64,000 bases of DNA, taken from assembly GCA_963732005.1 (NCBI GenBank), contig CAVSXT010000005.1:2046001-2110000 (forward strand), in the 5' to 3' direction. The notes under the pieces were generated by a model. The model was given only the letters and a program-made list of their open reading frames with translations. It searched no databases and was not told the origin of the DNA. Shown piece after piece: positions 59,393 to 64,000 of the stretch. The translations under genes and the position numbers were made by a program. Source of the stretch: JASLEW01 sp963732005. GTDB lineage: Bacteria; Acidobacteriota; Thermoanaerobaculia; Multivoradales; UBA5704. Each line of letters opens with the position of its first letter. The first letter of the stretch is position 1.

Positions 59393-59712
59393 CGTTCGCC
59401 CCCGCGCTCGACTCCTGGATTGTGGGGCACCCATGCGAGTCTCCGATGGCGACGGCCGTGAGTGTCGCGGGGCCGGAGAGGGGCGGATGCTCAGTCTGCC
59501 CCGATGGTGGAAGAGTCTACGAGGCAGTCCGACTGAGGGCAAGCATTTTGATGCATTGCGATATCGACAAATGAGGTGGTTCTTACAGTCCGGATCGGCG
59601 GTGGAGCAGGAAGGCGAGGCTGCCATAGGCGCTCACTTCGATCGCTCAAGGAGGCGATCGATGAAGAAATGCGGCAGCGTGCACGGCGACGCCATTTGCG
59701 AGGAAAATAACC
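59393..59712. other. 320-base divergent interval
   Basis: It holds the promoters of the secreted-protein gene (leftward) and of the HTH gene (rightward). A 51-codon frame (59555-59710), with no standard start, ends three bases before the HTH gene and has a basic/acidic C terminus (RSLKEAIDEEMRQRARRRHL). It may be the remnant of a toxin gene, which is expected upstream of this type of antitoxin, but I cannot identify it. Confidence 0.3.
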
Positions 59713-60096
59713 ATGCCCGACAGAACCAAGAAGACCCCAAGAGCGAACACCACTGTGAAGAGCGAAGAGCGGAACCTGTTTCGCGAATTGATGTCTGGCG
59801 TGAAGGCGATGCAGCAACACCGCGAAGGGCGACTCACCTTGCGGAGCCACCACGTCCTGCCGATCACGCTTCCTCCCTTGAATCCGCAGCTCGTGCGCGA
59901 CACGCGTGAAGCGTTGCACATGTCACGACAGGTGTTTGCGTTGAAGCTGGGCGTGAAGCCCCGCACGCTCGAACGCTGGGAGCAAGGACGTAGCAAACCA
60001 AACGAGCAGGCGGCAGCACTGATCTGGTTGGTGCGGAAATATCCGGACACTCTCGAGCGTATCGAGTCCCTGAGTGTTGGTGAGAGCAAGGCCTGA
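59713..60096 (+). CDS. HTH (Xre-type) regulator, orphan antitoxin-like
   Basis: The protein has 127 residues, with GAGGA nine bases before ATG 59713. The C-terminal Xre HTH is clear: PQLVRDTREALHMSRQVFAL, then KLGVKPRTLERWEQGRSKPN. The N-terminal NLFRELMSGVKAMQQHREGR is typical of HigA/NadS-like antitoxins. The expected RelE/HigB-type toxin gene is not seen upstream, so it may have been lost. It is followed by convergent genes. Confidence 0.78.
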   Translation: MPDRTKKTPRANTTVKSEERNLFRELMSGVKAMQQHREGRLTLRSHHVLPITLPPLNPQLVRDTREALHMSRQVFALKLGVKPRTLERWEQGRSKPNEQAAALIWLVRKYPDTLERIESLSVGESKA

Positions 60097-60134
60097 ATGA
60101 GTGAGGGTTGCGGGCATGAGCGCGGCCGTGGCCT

Positions 60135-61241
60135 CTACGCCAGGATCTGCTCGATGCAGGCTGCCGCGCCGGGCAGCTGCCGGTACTCGAGGCAGCGTGA
60201 CCGCTGGCGCTCGCGCAGCTCTTCCAGGTCTTGACGCAACGCACCGAACGCTGCGGCGGCCGCCTCCGGGTTGGCGCACCGCAGGTGGCGAAACTCGAGG
60301 GGCACGGGGTCGGGCGGCAGGACCGCGCCAGCGGCGACACGCAGCAGATTTCCGGGGACCGGGCCGGGCCTGCCCGGGCGCGGCAGGGCGGCCGGATCCA
60401 CCAGAGCGAGCGGGACGCCCATGGCCGCCGCGCGAGCGGCCAGGACGGAGCGGCAGTTGGCGGTGATCAGGAGGTCGTGGCGCGCGACCTCGGCCTCGAG
60501 CTCGCCGTAGGGGAGGTCCTCTCGGATGACCCGCGCCTGGCGAAGAAACGGCAGGGAGGGGTCGAGCGGGCTCAGCACACTGAGCTCGACGTCGAGCTGG
60601 GAAAGACCTTGGAAGGCCAGGCGCTCGGCGGCCGGAAATTCCGGAAAGGCATGCATCCAGGGCGCGGCCGCCCACAGCCAGCGGTGGTGGCGCCGCGGGC
60701 GGCCCGCCCTCGCGCCGGCCGAGAACACGAGCTGTTCCGCACGGGGCGCCTCGCCGTAGGTGAAGGGCCGCGGCAGGATGACCGCGACGCCGGGCGGGAG
60801 CGGGCAGACGAAGGAATCGCCGCAAGGATCCAGCGCCGCGATGCGGACGCCGGCCGCCTGCCAGAGCGCCAGCAGCGCCTGGGTCAGCTGGGGGAAGATC
60901 GGCACCTGGAAGAAGGCGCGAAAGCTCGCCAGCACGATGAGGTCGGGAGCACGATCCATCGGGCGCACCTCGACGTCGAGGCCGCTCTGCCCGCGCTGCT
61001 TTTCGAGCAGGGCAAACCCGCGCAGGCGGCGCAGCAGACCGTCGACCCGGGGATGCGGGTCCCAGGCGCGGAGCAGCTCCGCATAACGGATCCGAAAACG
61101 TTCCCTGGACAAGCCCCGCGCCAGCCGGATGAGCGCCGTCAGCTCGCCGATGCTCCCCGCCATGAGGTGAGTGCTGGTCGAGGGGAAGACCATGAGCACC
61201 CACGGACGGCGTCGCCGGCCCTCAGGAGATCGTCGTGACAT
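60135..61241 (-). CDS. unknown protein, glycosyltransferase-like (GT-B-like) candidate
   Basis: ATG 61241 overlaps the 3' end of the nucleotidyltransferase gene by 20 bases and gives 368 residues. The sequence VLMVFPSTSTHLMAGSIGEL, then LIRLARGLSRERFRIRYAEL resembles the opening Rossmann strand and helix of a GT-B fold. ALDPCGDSFVCPLPPG and LLITANCRSVLAARAAAMGV fit later alternating strands. I cannot name the family. Co-transcription with a sugar nucleotidyltransferase supports a role in making or moving an activated sugar. Confidence 0.55.
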   Translation of the reverse strand: MSRRSPEGRRRRPWVLMVFPSTSTHLMAGSIGELTALIRLARGLSRERFRIRYAELLRAWDPHPRVDGLLRRLRGFALLEKQRGQSGLDVEVRPMDRAPDLIVLASFRAFFQVPIFPQLTQALLALWQAAGVRIAALDPCGDSFVCPLPPGVAVILPRPFTYGEAPRAEQLVFSAGARAGRPRRHHRWLWAAAPWMHAFPEFPAAERLAFQGLSQLDVELSVLSPLDPSLPFLRQARVIREDLPYGELEAEVARHDLLITANCRSVLAARAAAMGVPLALVDPAALPRPGRPGPVPGNLLRVAAGAVLPPDPVPLEFRHLRCANPEAAAAAFGALRQDLEELRERQRSRCLEYRQLPGAAACIEQILA

Positions 61242-62052
61242 GCGGTTGGAGCAGACCTGCGATCGTCCCCTCGAGCGCCAGCAGCGGCGGCCGGCCCGCC
61301 TCGCGATGCCGCCGCCGCGCCTCGACCAGCGAGGCCAGCAGCGCATCCTCGGCGGTGTTGAGATTGAGATGGATCTCGCGAAACTCGAGGGCCTCGGCCC
61401 GCGCCCCGCGAGCGAGCAGCCACGACAGCAGATCGCCGAGATGCGGGTGGCGCCGCACCAGGTCGGGCGGCACGCCGTCGAGCAGCCCGGCGCCGAATCC
61501 CACGCAACCGCACCAGCGGGTGCTGCCGGCCAGCTGGCCGGCGGCCGGCTTCTCGCGCACGCTCAGCACGCGGCCGGCAGCGTCGGTCACCACGTTGCAC
61601 AGGATCCTGTGCGACTCCGAGTCGCGCACGACGCCCACCAGCAGATCGGGCGCCGCCGCCCGCCCGGCCAGCGCGCGGAACGGCGACGAGTCTTCGTAGT
61701 ACTCGTCGCCGAGGAGCACGAGCGCCGCATCTCCTGCCAGCCACGGCGCCAGCGACAGCAGGCCCAGGATCGGACCGAGGGGCTCGGCTTCGGCCACGCA
61801 GGAGATGGTCACTCCCGTCGGCGGCGTGTAGAGGGCGAGCGCCGAGCGCACGCTGCCGGCGAAGGTCGCCGAGGTCGCAACCAGGATCTCGGCGACGCCC
61901 GCCTCGGCACACTGCTCGATCTGGCGCATCAGGAGCGGCTGGTCGAAGACCGGCAGCAGGCACTTGGGCAGCACCTGGCCCAGGGTGCCGAGGCGGGAGC
62001 CCCTGCCCCCGGCCAGGATGACCGCCCGCGGATACGGGACCATGGGCGCCAA
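61222..62052 (-). CDS. sugar-phosphate nucleotidyltransferase (RmlA/GlmU-type)
   Basis: The protein has 276 residues. The N-terminal signature is AVILAGGRGSRLGTLGQVLPKCLLP, with the Gly-rich nucleotide loop and PK motif. GDEYYEDSSPF is the metal-binding aspartate loop and VREKPAA is the later active-site Lys region (xEKP), as in glucose-1-phosphate transferases. It should form an NDP-sugar. The GG-R-G variation and lack of the C-terminal hexapeptide repeats make it a short RmlA-like form. The next gene overlaps it. Confidence 0.85.
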   Translation of the reverse strand: MAPMVPYPRAVILAGGRGSRLGTLGQVLPKCLLPVFDQPLLMRQIEQCAEAGVAEILVATSATFAGSVRSALALYTPPTGVTISCVAEAEPLGPILGLLSLAPWLAGDAALVLLGDEYYEDSSPFRALAGRAAAPDLLVGVVRDSESHRILCNVVTDAAGRVLSVREKPAAGQLAGSTRWCGCVGFGAGLLDGVPPDLVRRHPHLGDLLSWLLARGARAEALEFREIHLNLNTAEDALLASLVEARRRHREAGRPPLLALEGTIAGLLQPHVTTIS

Positions 62053-62167
62053 CGGTAGCCGCTGCTCGCTCCCGCCGCAAGTCCGGGGAAATGCTAAGGT
62101 GCCGGCGTACGCGGCGATTTCGCGGCGATCCTGCCGCTACCCGCGACGCAATGTTCCATGAGGTCGA

Positions 62168-63087
62168 CGCATGGAGGACGGCGAGCTGGTCGAGGTCGCT
62201 GCCGAAGGGCGCCCGGCTCGCCTGCCCGGCGAGGACCACAGCGGCCATGGCAGCCTGGTCAGCCCGGCTATTTCGCCGCGCTGAAGATCCCGCTGCTCGC
62301 CGGCCGGACCTTCAGCGAGCGCGACGACCGCAAGAGCCTGCCGGTGACCATCCTTGGCCGTTTCGCGGCGGCCCGCCTCTGGCCGGGACAGAATGCGGTC
62401 GGCCGGCGCGTCACCTTCGGCCGGATCCCGAGCCGGCCGGACGCGCCATGGTGGACGGTGATTGGAGTGGTGGGCGACGTGCGCGACACCGACCTCGCCG
62501 TCGCGCCGGAGATGGAGGTCTACATCCCGCAGCTGCAGCTTCCGGTCGGGACCTCGACGCTGGTCGTGCGCGCCGCGGGCGACCCGCGGAGACTGGTCGG
62601 ACCGATCCGCCGCGCCATCCGGAGGCTCGACGCGGACCTGCCGCTCGACAAGGTGCAGACCCTGGCGCGGGTCGTCTCGTCGGCGCTCGCCGGCCGGCGC
62701 GTCAGGACCTGCCTGCTGGGCATCCTTGCCGCCCTGGCGCTGGTGCTGGCGGTCGTCGGGGTCTACGCGCTGGTCAGCGGCTCGGTCGGCGAGCGGGTGC
62801 ACGAGATCGGCATCCGCATGGCCCTGGGCGCCAGGGGCGACGAGGTGGTGCGAATGATCGTTCGGCAGGGGATGCGGCTGGTCGCCGCCGGCCTGCTGCT
62901 CGGGCTGGCGGGTGCCTATGCTTTCAGCCGGCTGCTGGCAGGCCAGGTCTACGAGGTCGCGGTCGCGGACCCGTGGACCTACCTCGGCGCGGCGGGGTTT
63001 CTCGCGGCCTTTGCCTTGCTCGCCAACTGGCTGCCGGCGCGGCGGGCGAGCCGCGTCGATGCGCTCGAGGCAATGCGCTGCGAGTGA
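62168..63087 (+). pseudogene. 3' remnant of an ADOP/MacB-type permease, frameshifted
   Basis: Sequence from 62275 onward (GYFAALKIPLLAGRTFSERD, then ARLWPGQNAVGRRVTFGRI) is the second half of an acidobacterial duplicated orphan permease, ending in the FtsX-type helices (GERVHEIGIRMALGARGDEV) and ARRASRVDALEAMRCE. Upstream, another frame from 62171 (VEVAAEGRPARLPGEDHSGH, then GSLVSP) continues the same protein, so a base is missing near 62263-62268, probably from a GGG run. The remaining 400-odd N-terminal residues are gone, so this is a truncated pseudogene. Confidence 0.75.
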
Positions 63088-63098
63088 AGACAAGCAGC

Positions 63099-63144
63099 GC
63101 CGGCCCGCCCTCGATCCCGGAGGCGGGAGCGGGAGCGGGCCGGC
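63099..63144. terminator. hairpin between ADOP remnant and lanthipeptide precursor
   Basis: GCCGGCCCGC (63099-63108) and GCGGGCCGGC (63135-63144) are a perfect 10-bp inverted repeat around a 26-base loop. It lies between convergent ends, about 76 bases beyond the precursor stop. No strong T-run; a two-way terminator is plausible. Confidence 0.4.
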
Positions 63145-63219
63145 GGTCTGCCGTTGCAATGGGCCGTTGCCGCGTCTGCAGGCGGTTCCTTCAACGAAGC
63201 CGCTGCGGTACGGTGCGGG

Positions 63220-63366
63220 TCAGGGCTTGCAGGGTTCGGTGTGCCCCGAGGGCGTGAGGTTGCAGGAGCCCCCGGCGATCTCCGCCAGATCCAGGTCTCT
63301 CGCCGGGGTGATCAGATTCAGCACGGTCTCTTTCGACAGGACCAACTGCTTCTTCCTTTTCTTCAC
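63220..63366 (-). CDS. class I lanthipeptide-like precursor, 48 aa
   Basis: GTG 63366 has AAAGGGG about seven bases upstream; the stop is at 63220. The leader is KKRKKQLVLSKETVLNLI, with the LxLxKETxxxL pattern seen in lanthipeptide leaders of the GG type. AEIAGG gives a double-glycine cleavage site, leaving a 15-residue core SCNLTPSGHTEPCKP with two Cys, two Ser and two Thr, enough for two lanthionine-type rings. The LanC-like gene lies immediately upstream in the same direction, which fits a lanthipeptide operon. The AT-rich 62-base gap between them may hold a separate promoter (TATAGC-type box). Confidence 0.75.
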   Translation of the reverse strand: MKKRKKQLVLSKETVLNLITPARDLDLAEIAGGSCNLTPSGHTEPCKP

Positions 63367-63428
63367 GTTCGCCCCTTTCTTATGCTATACGACTGTTGAA
63401 CTAGCCTCTTATACATCGTTTCCATGGT

Positions 63429-64000
63429 TCAGGACAAGGGGATCGGCAAGGTGGAGATCAGTAGCGCCCGATCCCAGGCCGGATCGACGTGAGAGACAGC
63501 CGCGAGGAGAGCCAGTCCGATGCCCGTGGCGCCCCTGGCGAACCCGGGCTCGTCCAACCACTCGCCACGATAGGTGATGCGAAAGCCGGCAATGCCGACG
63601 CCAGGCGTGCGCTGGGCGAGCGCCCGGTCGAGCCAGCGGCGCGCGGCCTCGGCGAAGGCCGTCTCGCCGGTCGCCTGATAGAGCCGGTTGAAGACGTGGC
63701 CGATACCGGCCGGCCCGTCGGAGAGCCCGGCGCCGGCGCCGCCGGCCATGCCGGGATGGCCGGGATGGCGGGCGGCCGCGGCGAGCGCCACGCGCCGGCC
63801 GGCGGCTTCCCAGGCCGGCTCGCCGGCGCCACGCGCCGCCAGCAGCAGGCTGGCGGCGATGCCGAGATCCCCGACCCGCCAGGCGAGTGGGCTACCCCGC
63901 GCCGCGGCGCCGGGGAAGTGGAACTGAGGAAAGCGGTAGCCGCTCTCGGGAGGCTGCTCGCGCGCCAGCAACCAGGAGACCGTGGCCGCGAGCAGCGGCC
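63429..64000 (-). CDS. LanC-like cyclase, 3' part, zinc ligands absent
   Basis: The open frame runs off the right edge; 190 C-terminal codons are visible. ATVSWLLAREQPPESGYRFP, then RGSPLAWRVGDLGIAASLLL matches the LanC alpha-toroid (usual WCYGDLGV-type motif), but the zinc Cys is replaced by Arg. The second ligand pair (usually GxCHG) reads GLSDGPAGIGHVFNRLYQ, so Cys and His are Ser and Asp. A last toroid repeat, FARGATGIGLALLAAVSHVD, is present. It is therefore either a non-catalytic scaffold or a divergent cyclase. LanB and protease/ABC genes, if any, lie beyond the window. Confidence 0.78.
   Translation of the reverse strand, partial: PLLAATVSWLLAREQPPESGYRFPQFHFPGAAARGSPLAWRVGDLGIAASLLLAARGAGEPAWEAAGRRVALAAAARHPGHPGMAGGAGAGLSDGPAGIGHVFNRLYQATGETAFAEAARRWLDRALAQRTPGVGIAGFRITYRGEWLDEPGFARGATGIGLALLAAVSHVDPAWDRALLISTLPIPLS

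Overview
The window is about 70% GC over most of its length, with several lower-GC islands (roughly 1-2.7 kb, 10.5-13.8 kb, 15-16 kb and 52.6-60 kb) that look acquired. Gene content points to an Acidobacteriota-like bacterium, possibly near Thermoanaerobaculia. The main clues are a remnant of an acidobacterial duplicated orphan permease (ADOP), a large secreted sortilin-type Asp-box protein, a secreted CHAT/TPR protein, and class I lanthipeptide parts with a KET-type leader. The assignment is inferred from families, not from a marker gene. Only one RNA gene is seen, tRNA-Tyr(GTA) at 52.53 kb. No rRNA, CRISPR array or intact insertion sequence is visible.

Layout. 1-2.6 kb (minus): a candidate RiPP locus. 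A 36-residue Cys/Trp-rich peptide has a near-consensus promoter and ribosome site, and is followed by a PqqD-like/M50 membrane protease and an ATPase/TPR-like protein; both of these larger genes carry a frameshift. 2.8-10.4 kb: a 1,104-residue Asp-box protein, an SDR dehydrogenase, an esterase-like hydrolase, and a coupled saccharopine-dehydrogenase-like enzyme and membrane protein. 10.5-13.8 kb (minus): a Zn-ribbon adenine methyltransferase overlapping a PD-(D/E)XK nuclease, a probable two-gene restriction-modification system. 14-19.7 kb: quinone oxidoreductase, AbiEii-type toxin pair, DUF1697 protein, Tat-exported flavin oxidase, acidic protein and LLM flavin monooxygenase.

19.7-30.1 kb: a small regulator with a 13-bp inverted operator pair precedes a tightly coupled operon of GNAT, AMP-ligase, UbiA prenyltransferase and PEP-synthase-like dikinase. 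A convergent pair faces it: a fused VTE5/VTE6-like prenol kinase and a BtaA-like aminocarboxypropyl transferase. Together they suggest an uncharacterised lipid or prenyl pathway. 30.2-35.7 kb: zinc-ribbon membrane protein plus M50 protease, a Sel1 lipoprotein and secreted proteins. 35.7-41 kb: three coupled HlyD-type adaptors and a MacB-type permease with no ATPase nearby. 41-52.3 kb: HemY, two VapBC-like pairs, a class A PBP with an extra C-terminal domain, a GGDEF-EAL protein, and a sugar MFS transporter with a ROK kinase.

52.5-60.1 kb: tRNA-Tyr, then a minus-strand set made of a CHAT/TPR protein coupled to an unknown partner and two secreted proteins, then a lone HTH antitoxin-like gene. 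60.1-64 kb: a sugar nucleotidyltransferase overlapping an unknown protein, a broken ADOP permease, and a lanthipeptide precursor beside the 3' end of a LanC-like gene that lacks the usual zinc ligands.
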